Of a stretch of 7,997 bases of DNA, positions 1 through 5,193 are shown piece by piece; the first letter of the stretch is position 1; each line of letters opens with the position of its first letter. The notes below the pieces were generated by a model, which was not told where the DNA came from, made no database searches, and was given only the letters and a program-made list of their open reading frames with translations. A program made the position numbers and the translations under genes. This DNA is from Gammaproteobacteria bacterium. GTDB lineage: Bacteria > Pseudomonadota > Gammaproteobacteria > UBA5335 > SLRW01. Location: positions 1 through 7,997 of the forward strand of contig SLLK01000187.1 of NCBI GenBank assembly GCA_007134115.1, read 5' to 3'.

Positions 1-315
1 GTCAGCGCCATGCGCACGCGACAACCGGAGCAGGCGCCGGAGACACTGCGACACTACCTGCGCTGCAAGGCGCAGGCCGACGAATACCTGCAGAAAAGCA
101 GCCTGCAGTGGACGATCGCCGCGCCCGGACGTCTCAACAACGACACCCCCTGCGGCACCATACAGGCCGCCGAAACACTGGCTGAAGTCGGTGAAATCCC
201 CCGCGCCGATGTGGCCCATGTGCTGGCCGAAATGCTGGCACTGGACCACACCATCCGCCGGCGCATCGAGTTCATCACCGGCGACACACCGATCCGCGAC
301 GCACTGCAGAAGTGA
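1..315 (+). CDS. C-terminal part of an atypical SDR / NAD(P)H-binding family protein (5' end outside window)
   Basis: The frame is open to the left edge (residues V-S-A precede the first Met codon at 10), so this is probably the 3' end of a longer gene and not a 101-residue protein. The visible part has the layout of the C-terminal half of NmrA/YwnB-like atypical short-chain dehydrogenases. A segment 'HYLRCKAQADEYLQKSSLQW' matches the helix carrying the usual YxxxK-like region followed by 'xxLxWTIxxPG'. Then come 'GEIPRADVAHVLAEML', the typical conserved 'I.R.DVA..l...L' stretch, and a final 'FITGDTPIRDAL' like the usual 'f.l..G.tpI.eAl' ending. These proteins bind NAD(P) and act as oxidoreductases or redox sensors; the substrate cannot be told. 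The Tyr of the YxxxK motif is not obvious here (YLRCK is the nearest). The stop is TGA at 313-315. Family assignment is from recalled patterns. Confidence 0.72.
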   Translation, partial: VSAMRTRQPEQAPETLRHYLRCKAQADEYLQKSSLQWTIAAPGRLNNDTPCGTIQAAETLAEVGEIPRADVAHVLAEMLALDHTIRRRIEFITGDTPIRDALQK

Positions 316-352
316 TGAACTGACCCGGCACCGCCGCCATGGGAATGCCGGC

Positions 353-380
353 AAAAAAAACCGCCGCTGAATAGCGGCGG
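353..380 (-). terminator. Rho-independent terminator for a minus-strand transcript
   Basis: A perfect 8-bp stem (CCGCCGCT / AGCGGCGG, 361-368 and 373-380) with a 4-nt loop is flanked on the left by eight A residues (353-360). Read on the minus strand this is a GC-rich hairpin followed directly by eight U residues, a textbook intrinsic terminator. Read on the plus strand there is no T-tract, so it is not a good terminator for the SDR gene. No protein gene on the minus strand ends here, which is the main reason to suspect an RNA gene upstream of it on that strand. Confidence 0.8.
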
Positions 381-547
381 CAAGAGACTCAGGGAGGCTA
401 CTCCCCTGTATCCGGGTCTGAACCCGAAACTGGTCCGGCGAAAGGGGCGTGGAAGCTGTTCCCTCACCCGCCTGATCAAGCGCTCACGGCGCTTTCATCC
501 ATCCGACATCGGGCGCATTGCGACCACAGATGCCGAGTGACAAAAAT

Positions 548-570
548 GAGTCTATATTGAATATAGACTC
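548..570. promoter_or_regulatory. Perfect 10-bp inverted repeat with 3-nt spacer, likely operator
   Basis: The arms GAGTCTATAT (548-557) and ATATAGACTC (561-570) are exact reverse complements around a TGA spacer, giving a 23-bp dyad. It is AT-rich compared with its surroundings and has no U-tract, so it looks more like a dimeric regulator site than a terminator. It lies about 150 bp upstream of the TetR-family gene at 720, and just downstream of the predicted start of the minus-strand RNA (about +5 to +27). TetR-family proteins often bind such palindromes next to their own gene, so binding by the adjacent regulator, with repression of the RNA and perhaps of the regulator itself, is a reasonable but untested inference. 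Confidence 0.6.
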
Positions 571-580
571 GATGGTGGAT

Positions 581-609
581 TTTTTATCATAGCGGATCAA
601 ATGGGTCAA
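581..609 (-). promoter_or_regulatory. Sigma70-like promoter on the minus strand
   Basis: Read on the minus strand, TTGACC (604-609) is followed after exactly 17 nt by TAAAAA (581-586). It is preceded by TGA, which supplies the TGn of an extended -10 element. The -35 matches five of six consensus positions and the -10 four of six. The start would be near 574, just before the perfect inverted repeat. A plus-strand promoter for the TetR gene probably lies in the same stretch (TATCAT at 585-590 is the best -10 candidate), but its -35 is poor. Confidence 0.45.
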
Positions 610-719
610 TCGGGGGCTCTCATCTCGCCGCCGAAAGGGTTACTATTCATGCATCGAAAACAGCCTGACCCCGGAGCACGCACCGCAGGTCAGCCGGATT
701 AACGCAGTGGGGAGCAACG

Positions 720-1346
720 ATGACAGCGCATGACACCCGTCTGGCGCGTGCGTTGGCCGACAGCAGCACCGAGGCCAGACCGACCCCGGTCGATGTATTC
801 AGAATGGCCCGCAGGCGCTGGCTCAAGGGGCAGCGCCTGAATCTCGCCGAACTGGCCAAGGAAGCGGGCATCGGCCGCGCCACCCTGTTCCGCTGGGTGG
901 GCAGCAAGGATCTGCTGATGCAGGAGATTCTGTGGTCGCTGTACGAACCCATCTTCCGCGAGGCCGTGGAAGCGGCGGGCGGCAGCGGCCCGGCGCATGT
1001 GGTCGAAGTACACCGCCGCGTCATCCGCAACGTACTGCTGGCTGAACCCATGCAGCGCTTCATCAACCAGGACCCGGATTACGCCCTGAGAATCCTCACC
1101 AGTTCCAGTACGGTGCTGCACGAACGCACCGTGGCTATCGCCAGGGAACACCTCGAGCAGTGCGTGGAAAAAGGAGAAATCCGGTTGCCCATACCGGCTC
1201 ATCGCTTTGCCGAAATCATTACCCGGATCAACAAGTCGCTGATGTACGGTGACCAGGCCGACGACTACGCCCAGGCCATTGACGAGGCCGGCACATTGAT
1301 GGAGATTCTGCTGTCAGGTGGCGCCCGGGTGCAGGAACACGCCTAG
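720..1346 (+). CDS. TetR-family transcriptional regulator, QsdR type
   Basis: This is a 208-residue DNA-binding regulator. Residues about 24-70 form the TetR N-terminal domain: the helix-turn-helix is recognisable at 41-62 ('NLAELAKEAGIGRATLFRWV'), followed by 'GSKDLL', the usual 'sKe.Ll' ending of this domain. The C-terminal ligand/dimer domain has the 'EPMQRFINQDPDYALRILTS' pattern that I associate with the QsdR C-terminal family, named for the repressor of the AHL lactonase gene qsdA in Rhodococcus. The ligand here is unknown and there is no lactonase gene beside it. The ATG at 720 follows GGGGAG (709-714) with 5 nt spacing. The gene stands alone: about 400 bp of non-coding DNA with a palindrome lies upstream, and a convergent gene starts 16 bp downstream. 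Autoregulation through the 548-570 dyad is likely by analogy. Confidence 0.85.
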   Translation: MTAHDTRLARALADSSTEARPTPVDVFRMARRRWLKGQRLNLAELAKEAGIGRATLFRWVGSKDLLMQEILWSLYEPIFREAVEAAGGSGPAHVVEVHRRVIRNVLLAEPMQRFINQDPDYALRILTSSSTVLHERTVAIAREHLEQCVEKGEIRLPIPAHRFAEIITRINKSLMYGDQADDYAQAIDEAGTLMEILLSGGARVQEHA

Positions 1347-1362
1347 GCCGGTAGCCACGGTA

Positions 1363-1968
1363 TCAGCGGCGATACTGCAGAGCCCGTATCGTCAGGTGTA
1401 CCGGCACATAGATAATCACCGGCCACGCCAGTGTCAGTAGCGCGACGTACAATCGCGGGTCGAGCACGTCCTGCGCCTCACCGAATGGCCCCTCCACCCA
1501 GTTGATGTTGCGTTCGGGGTCGGTAAACACCCAGCTCAGCGGCACCACAATCCAGGTCAGCAGCGTCTGCAACAACAACGCACGCCGATCGTAGCCCAGC
1601 CGCAGGCAGGCGTATACCGCCACCACCGGCAGAACCACGTGGTACAACGAGAGCAGTCGCGAGGGCAGGGCAACATCATCATCGAACATGTACTGTGTGC
1701 CACCGATGGGATGCACCCCGGTGAGCAACGCCACGCCCACATCGAAGGTCCACAGGGTGCCCACGAGCAACACCGAGAGCAGCTGCGCGGAGAACAGCAG
1801 GCGATGCTCCAGCCACAGCGCCAGCAATATCAGGAAGCTCGCTACGTTGCACAGCCAGAAGAAATTCTGCGGGCCGTAAATCACCACGTAGGCGGGCGCC
1901 CACACCGCGATCCACGCGCTGAAAGCGATTTTGAGCCACAGGGGCAATCGCTGGCCGGTCCTGCTCAT
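1363..1968 (-). CDS. Uncharacterised integral membrane protein with conserved HPIGGTQYMFD motif
   Basis: This 201-residue protein is strongly hydrophobic, with about six membrane segments (roughly residues 12-31, 36-53, 59-84, 106-125, 130-148 and 172-197). The loops contain distinctive polar motifs: 'YGPQNFFWLCNVASF' (31-45), 'HPIGGTQYMFD' (86-96), 'LSLYHVVLP' (106-114), 'LGYDRRALLLQT' (124-135) and 'PERNINWVEGPFG' (151-163). I recall similar unnamed membrane proteins with nearly the same motifs in scattered bacteria such as planctomycetes and proteobacteria, but no function. Conserved His, Asp, Arg and Asn in loops suggest more than a structural role. No strong Shine-Dalgarno is visible before the ATG at 1968. 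It converges on the TetR gene and diverges from the hydrolase gene, so it appears to be transcribed alone. Confidence 0.75.
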   Translation of the reverse strand: MSRTGQRLPLWLKIAFSAWIAVWAPAYVVIYGPQNFFWLCNVASFLILLALWLEHRLLFSAQLLSVLLVGTLWTFDVGVALLTGVHPIGGTQYMFDDDVALPSRLLSLYHVVLPVVAVYACLRLGYDRRALLLQTLLTWIVVPLSWVFTDPERNINWVEGPFGEAQDVLDPRLYVALLTLAWPVIIYVPVHLTIRALQYRR

Positions 1969-2072
1969 GATGCCGATTCTACCGCGATAGCATGCCCCCC
2001 GCAGCCTTCAGGACCCGCCACCGGCTTTCTGCAGCCGGTCGCGACATGCCGTATCATCGGCGCAAAATCAAC

Positions 2073-2078
2073 AGGAGG
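2073..2078 (+). promoter_or_regulatory. Strong ribosome binding site fixing the hydrolase start
   Basis: AGGAGG at 2073-2078 sits 6 nt before the ATG at 2085. The frame is open further upstream to another ATG at 1992, but that start has no such site and would add 31 Arg/Pro-rich residues unlike the family. The start at 2085 is therefore preferred. Confidence 0.85.
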
Positions 2079-2084
2079 CTACTC

Positions 2085-2945
2085 ATGCGTCATATGAAAG
2101 GTGATTTTGTCACCACGCCCCGCGGCCGCTTTCATGTGCGAGACACCGGCGGCGACGGCCAGCCCGTGGTCATGCTGCACGGCTGGCCGGAAGACGGCTA
2201 TTGCTGGCAACACGTGGCACACCACCTTGATCCGCGCTGGCGCGTGATCGCCCCGGATCTGCTGGGGCTCGGCGACAGCGAGCGCAACCCGGACCAGGAT
2301 CGCTATCGCAAACAGGAACTGGCCCAGGACGTGGTCAGCGTGCTCGACGAAATGGGCATCGGGGATTTCTTCCTGGTCGGGCATGACTGGGGGGGCGTGG
2401 TCGCGCAGGAAGTGGCGGTGGCCATTCCCGAGCGCGTCGGCAAGCTGATCATCATGAACATCGCCCTGATCAACAACCTCAAGGGCAACATGGAGGTCAT
2501 CGAGAACCTGCGCCAGAAGAGTTCCTTTTTCATCTGGTATCAGCATTTCCAGCAGACGGAGCTGCCCGGCAAGCTGATCCCGGGCAACGAGTCGGCCTGG
2601 CTGGGTTACTTCCTGCGCGCGTGGGGTGGCGAATTTCCCGCCGACTCGATGCAGGAATACATCCGCATGTACAGCATCCCGGGCACCCCGGACACCGCCG
2701 CCAACTACTACCGCACCATGGGCGAAGACGCCAAACGCTGGGCCACACTGGCCGGGCACAAATACCCCATGCCCGCCCTGTACATCTACGGCAACCAGGA
2801 TGTGGTGATCACCCCCGATTACCTCAATCACCACGAGGCATGCTTCGAGCAGGTCCGCGTAGCGGAAATCGAGGCCGGCCACTTCCTGCAGGAAGAAAAG
2901 CCCGAGCAGGTCGCCCGGGAGATGAACGCCTTCTTCGCGGAATAG
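2085..2945 (+). CDS. Alpha/beta hydrolase, epoxide-hydrolase-like
   Basis: This 286-residue cytoplasmic enzyme has the full alpha/beta hydrolase fold-1 signature set. The oxyanion-hole motif HGWP is at 32-35, 'DLLGLGDSE' at 58-66, and the nucleophile elbow 'GHDWGG' at 99-104 with Asp101 as nucleophile. The acid is probably Asp239 in 'YGNQDVVITP' and the base His266 in 'AGHFLQEEKP'. An Asp nucleophile, HGxP and a lid Tyr in 'NYYR' (208-209, like the NWYR of epoxide hydrolases) favour epoxide hydrolase over esterase; Tyr152 could be the second lid Tyr. Haloacid or haloalkane dehalogenases share the Asp nucleophile, but haloalkane dehalogenases have a different oxyanion motif (HGEP). The substrate cannot be told. 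There is no signal peptide and the gene seems to stand alone. The nearest genes give no pathway hint, although an SDR oxidoreductase lies nearby. Confidence 0.87.
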   Translation: MRHMKGDFVTTPRGRFHVRDTGGDGQPVVMLHGWPEDGYCWQHVAHHLDPRWRVIAPDLLGLGDSERNPDQDRYRKQELAQDVVSVLDEMGIGDFFLVGHDWGGVVAQEVAVAIPERVGKLIIMNIALINNLKGNMEVIENLRQKSSFFIWYQHFQQTELPGKLIPGNESAWLGYFLRAWGGEFPADSMQEYIRMYSIPGTPDTAANYYRTMGEDAKRWATLAGHKYPMPALYIYGNQDVVITPDYLNHHEACFEQVRVAEIEAGHFLQEEKPEQVAREMNAFFAE

Positions 2946-3056
2946 CCGCAGGCAAACGCCGATTCATTTCGTCGCAAAGGGCTCAAGGGAAGGGGTGCGC
3001 GCCGGGCACGCCAGAAGAATATTGTAAGGACAATCCAAAGCGCGCCATGAAGGTGT

Positions 3057-3086
3057 GGTTTCCGGGCGCCCGGTGCCCCGGAAACC
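3057..3086. terminator. Hairpin between convergent genes, possible terminator
   Basis: A perfect 10-bp inverted repeat (GGTTTCCGGG at 3057-3066 and CCCGGAAACC at 3077-3086) with a 10-nt loop lies between the converging hydrolase and WYL genes. Neither side has a U-tract, so it is not a canonical intrinsic terminator. It may still act as a 3'-end structure for one or both transcripts. The rest of the 154-bp gap holds nothing else I can assign. Confidence 0.4.
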
Positions 3087-3095
3087 CGCCTTTCG

Positions 3096-3116
3096 CTATT
3101 CACTGTTCACTATTCA
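3096..3116. repeat. Tandem heptamer repeat (three copies) over the WYL gene 3' end
   Basis: Three tandem 7-nt units CTATTCA, CTGTTCA and CTATTCA occupy 3096-3116. On the minus strand they supply the last codons (V-N-S-E-Q) and the TGA stop of the WYL regulator. Heptamers of this GTGAATA/GTGAACA type are familiar as short variable arrays in many bacterial genomes. Here only three units remain. Confidence 0.65.
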
Positions 3117-4092
3117 CCAGCACAGCAGCCGTATCGGCGACTTCCCGCCGCAACGCTTCAGGCCCGTTAATCCTGATCGCCCCGGCATGGCGCAACAGCC
3201 AGGTCCGCAACTGCGCATCGTCATCCACCGTCGCCCGAAGTCGCGCGCGCCTGTCGGCCAGCATTTCAACTTGCTGGTCGGCGCCCAGCGGTAATTCGGC
3301 CAGATGCTCGGCGAGCAGGGGCTGTACTTCCAGGTCCACGCGTACCTGTCGGCCACTGCCTGTGAACGGGTAGTGCTCGCGCACCCAGTCATCGAAATCA
3401 AAGCCTGGCGGCGGCGCCCCCGGATCATCGAGGATGTCGGCCTCCTGCAATCGATGCAACGGATACTGCGCCACCTGCCCGTCGCCGACCGACACGGCCA
3501 CCACATAAGGCACGCCCTCGTACAGCAGCAGACCCAGCGGCGCCAGTACAACAGAGCGCCCGGCCGCTTCCGGACCGGGTGGCATCCAGCGCGCACGACA
3601 CTGTCGCCCGCGTACCAGACATTCGTAGATACGGGTAATCACCCGCAGATCCGGCTCCGGCAAACGCGGCACATCGCCGCGCGCCGCCATCACGATACGC
3701 ACGGGCGGCGGGCAGCCGGAGGCATCCCAGCTCACGGTGCGGTCCGCGGCGCGGAAATACCCGCTCAGGCAATCACGCAACGACTGCGGCAGGGAGCGCT
3801 CGGCAATCGCCTCCAGCAGGCGAAAAGCTGCCGCCGCCGGCACTTCCATCGCCGGCAGGCCGAAACCGTGCCGGGCCTCGCGCGCCCAGCTCCAGCCATA
3901 CGGCCGGTTGCGCTGATCCAGCAACAGCGGGAACACGCGCGAGAGTTTCTTCAGGTCACGCTGGACTGAACGCAAGTCCACCCTGAAGCCCTCTTCACGC
4001 AGACAGTGCTGCAGCGTGGCTGCGTCAATCTTGCGCGGCTCGCGTGGCATATGCCTGAGCATGGCCCACTGGCGCAACAGGGTTTCACTCAT
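3100..4092 (-). CDS. WYL-domain transcriptional regulator with N-terminal HTH
   Basis: This 330-residue protein has an N-terminal winged helix-turn-helix (about 1-70, with 'DLRSVQRDLKKLSRVFPL' typical of the recognition region). A middle WYL domain (about 140-222) contains 'LAPLGLLLYEGVPYVVAV' and 'YPLHRLQEADIL', and a C-terminal WCX-like extension covers 247-325. WYL domains sense small ligands or nucleic acids and control genes from DNA repair to phage defence. The name-giving Trp-Tyr-Leu is degenerate here (Pro195-Tyr196-Val197), while the downstream Arg214 is kept. The frame continues to 4605, but the ATG at 4092 is preferred: GGAGG (4098-4102 on the minus strand) precedes it by 5 nt and the HTH begins at once, while the extension is antisense to the Sel1 gene. 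It is divergent from the Sel1 gene with a 117-bp gap and may regulate it. No defence genes are visible nearby. Confidence 0.85.
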   Translation of the reverse strand: MSETLLRQWAMLRHMPREPRKIDAATLQHCLREEGFRVDLRSVQRDLKKLSRVFPLLLDQRNRPYGWSWAREARHGFGLPAMEVPAAAAFRLLEAIAERSLPQSLRDCLSGYFRAADRTVSWDASGCPPPVRIVMAARGDVPRLPEPDLRVITRIYECLVRGRQCRARWMPPGPEAAGRSVVLAPLGLLLYEGVPYVVAVSVGDGQVAQYPLHRLQEADILDDPGAPPPGFDFDDWVREHYPFTGSGRQVRVDLEVQPLLAEHLAELPLGADQQVEMLADRRARLRATVDDDAQLRTWLLRHAGAIRINGPEALRREVADTAAVLVNSEQ

Positions 4093-4145
4093 CAGCGCCT
4101 CCGACTGGTCAACGACACAGAACACCCCTTCCGGCAACCTGCATG

Positions 4146-4160
4146 CGACATATCCTGTCG
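4146..4160. promoter_or_regulatory. Short inverted repeat in the divergent WYL/Sel1 promoter region
   Basis: CGACA (4146-4150) and TGTCG (4156-4160) form an inverted repeat around a 5-nt spacer, midway between the WYL regulator and the Sel1 gene. The position fits an operator for the WYL protein controlling both genes, but arms of 5 bp occur by chance often enough that this is only a candidate. I see no convincing -35/-10 pair on either strand in this gap. Confidence 0.25.
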
Positions 4161-4209
4161 TCTGCCTGACATAAGATGAGGGATTAACGTGTTCTCCGGG
4201 GGAAGGGGC

Positions 4210-4932
4210 ATGTATCTGGATTGGGTACTCAGAGACTTCAAAGGGAAGATCATCTTCCCGCACTCTGCCCAATGGCAAGCGCCATTCGACGAAAGCAGCC
4301 GCGCGCGCGCCGAACGGAACAATAAGCAGGCGCTGGATCTGCTGGAAAGCCTGGCCGAGGAACAGATGCTGGAAGCCCGGGTCAATCTGGCCGGACTGCT
4401 CTCGTGCGGCGCACACGATGTGCCGGAGGACATGCAACGGGCGCGGGAACTGGCCGATCTGTGCGAGGAACCCCTGATGTATGCCGCGGGCAGGGATTGT
4501 GCCGATGCGCTTTACGTACTCTACATTTTCAGCCGCTGGCGCGAACCGGGGCGGCCCGGGGCGTCCCGTGAGGCCGGCCTGCGGCGTGCGGCAGTGATGG
4601 GCCATCCACAGGCATTACGCGAACTCTGGGTATGGCAGGGCATCGAGCGCGGCGCCAGCCGCGCGCGGGATCAGATGCTGTTCCGCGCCGCACGCTACGG
4701 CAACAACGCCAGCAAGTACCGGCTTGCCTGTCACCTGCTGGGCGGTGAAGCCGGACTGGCGGATTACAGCGTGGCCCTGCACTGGTTACGGCTGGCCGCC
4801 GCCGAGGGCAACGCGCCGGCCGCGCGGGCACTTGACCGCTTGCTGGAATGGCTGGGCGACGAATCCCCTGAGGAACATGACCACCGCATCCGCGGCATCG
4901 GACAAACCCCGCTACACGCTCAGGTCAACTAG
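4210..4932 (+). CDS. Sel1-like (SLR/TPR-type) repeat protein
   Basis: This 240-residue protein is rich in Ala and Leu and built of alpha-helical Sel1-like repeats. Examples are around 39-85 ('ALDLLESLAEEQMLEARVNL' then 'DMQRARELADL'), 122-150 ('EAGLRRAAVMGHPQALRELW') and 186-209 ('YSVALHWLRLAAAEGNAPAA'). Sel1 repeats form solenoids that bind partner proteins. There is no signal peptide or membrane segment, so it is probably cytoplasmic. The start at ATG 4210 has GGAAGG (4201-4206) close by. A GTG at 4189, preceded by GAGGG at 4178-4182, would add seven residues and cannot be excluded. It is divergent from the WYL regulator and upstream of the oxidase operon, which has its own promoter. The specific role is unknown. 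Confidence 0.75.
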   Translation: MYLDWVLRDFKGKIIFPHSAQWQAPFDESSRARAERNNKQALDLLESLAEEQMLEARVNLAGLLSCGAHDVPEDMQRARELADLCEEPLMYAAGRDCADALYVLYIFSRWREPGRPGASREAGLRRAAVMGHPQALRELWVWQGIERGASRARDQMLFRAARYGNNASKYRLACHLLGGEAGLADYSVALHWLRLAAAEGNAPAARALDRLLEWLGDESPEEHDHRIRGIGQTPLHAQVN

Positions 4933-4944
4933 ATCGGACCCCCC

Positions 4945-4966
4945 CCTCGCCAGCCACTTGGCGGGG
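4945..4966 (+). terminator. Hairpin after the Sel1 gene, weak terminator candidate
   Basis: An 8-bp stem with one G-T pair (4945-4952 with 4959-4966) and a 6-nt loop lies 12 bp after the Sel1 stop and just before the FNR box. There is no T-tract after it. It may separate the Sel1 transcript from the oxidase operon, but canonical features are missing. Confidence 0.3.
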
Positions 4967-4968
4967 AC

Positions 4969-4982
4969 TTGATCCAGATCAA
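4969..4982 (+). promoter_or_regulatory. Perfect FNR/Anr binding site upstream of the oxidase operon
   Basis: TTGAT (4969-4973), a 4-nt spacer and ATCAA (4978-4982) match the FNR/Anr consensus TTGAT-N4-ATCAA at every defined position. The site is 100 bp before the first oxidase gene. With a start near 5017 its centre falls at about -41.5, the classic class II position where FNR activates transcription. This predicts induction of the oxidase at low oxygen, by FNR/Anr, or possibly by Dnr-type regulators, which recognise nearly the same sequence. Confidence 0.8.
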
Positions 4983-5000
4983 GCTTTCCCCGTCCTGCTT

Positions 5001-5009
5001 TGCTAGTTT
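5001..5009 (+). promoter_or_regulatory. Putative extended -10 element of the oxidase promoter
   Basis: TGC followed by TAGTTT (5004-5009) resembles an extended -10 (TGn plus a weak -10 hexamer). Its distance from the FNR box, with no recognisable -35 between, is what a class II FNR-dependent promoter needs. The start would be near 5016-5017, giving a leader of about 66 nt. Confidence 0.4.
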
Positions 5010-5082
5010 AGACACGGACACATGCAATGCATCATGGCGGCGGGTACGCCACTGTGGGCATTTTCTTTGCGGGGGAACAACA

Positions 5083-5190
5083 ATGAAAGACGATAAACCC
5101 ACGGGCGCCATTCTGGTGGTGACCGTGCTGGCCATTGTGATCCTGATCTCGTGGTTTGGCATGTACGGCATATTCCTCGGGAGGGTTTGA
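5083..5190 (+). CDS. cbaD: Cytochrome c oxidase subunit IIa (ba3-type small subunit)
   Basis: This is a 35-residue single-helix membrane protein: polar start MKDDKPTGA, a hydrophobic helix (about 9-32) and a short Gly-Arg-Val end. Length and pattern match subunit IIa of the Thermus thermophilus ba3 oxidase (34 residues, 'KPKGA' start, one helix, ending near a Phe-x-x-Arg). In that complex this subunit supplies the helix that other subunit II proteins carry as a second transmembrane segment. A G-rich stretch (5071-5075) lies about 7 nt before the ATG at 5083. The longer frame from 4969 would run through the FNR box and promoter and is rejected. Only 3 bp separate it from subunit II. Such small genes are often missed in annotation. 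Confidence 0.88.
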   Translation: MKDDKPTGAILVVTVLAIVILISWFGMYGIFLGRV

Positions 5191-5193
5191 TCC

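Larger units (their letters stand above)
353..574 (-). ncRNA. Candidate structured small RNA of about 220 nt (unassigned)
   Basis: This is an inference from signals that agree. A sigma70-like promoter on the minus strand (581-609) would start transcription near 574, and an intrinsic terminator ends at about 353. The span between them carries several inverted repeats: AAGCGC/GCGCTT at 478-494, GGAA/TTCC around a 4-nt loop at 451-462, CGGGT/ACCCG at 413-426, and CAGGG/CCCTG at 390-408. No credible coding frame fits; the longest minus-strand frame here starts at TTG 479 and reads through the terminator. I compared the sequence by memory with 6S, 4.5S/SRP, tmRNA, RNase P and the common riboswitches and saw no match. 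About six GGA triplets occur on the RNA strand, only modestly above chance, so a CsrA-binding role is speculative. The start site is estimated from the promoter. Confidence 0.42.

Noticed and set aside
54..479. Minus-strand frame of 141 codons over the SDR end and the intergenic region
   Set aside because: It begins with TTG, runs straight through the strong minus-strand terminator, and continues antisense to the SDR coding sequence; composition is Arg/Ser/Gly-rich shadow.
381..540. Known riboswitch or housekeeping RNA (cobalamin, SAM, 4.5S, 6S)
   Set aside because: Consensus cores such as the B12 box or the SRP tetraloop region are not present on either strand, and no protein gene lies immediately downstream on the minus strand.
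1992..2084. Earlier ATG start for the alpha/beta hydrolase
   Set aside because: The added residues are Arg/His-rich and unlike the family, and AGGAGG is placed for the ATG at 2085.
2079..2882. Long minus-strand frame opposite the hydrolase
   Set aside because: The plus strand carries a complete alpha/beta hydrolase motif set; the antisense frame has no recognisable domain and is a GC-rich codon shadow. The same holds for 3304-3969 (+), 5284-5853 (-), 6068-6700 (-) and 6803-7483 (-).
3021..3034. Inverted repeat ATTGT/ACAAT between the convergent genes
   Set aside because: Five-bp arms with a 4-nt loop are common by chance, and the position between two gene ends does not suggest an operator.
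4093..4605. N-terminal extension of the WYL frame
   Set aside because: It is antisense to the Sel1 gene and lacks domain character; a good GGAGG site supports the start at 4092.
5022..5096. Short leader frame in the oxidase 5' untranslated region
   Set aside because: It has no clear ribosome binding site, overlaps the IIa start in another frame and encodes nothing recognisable.
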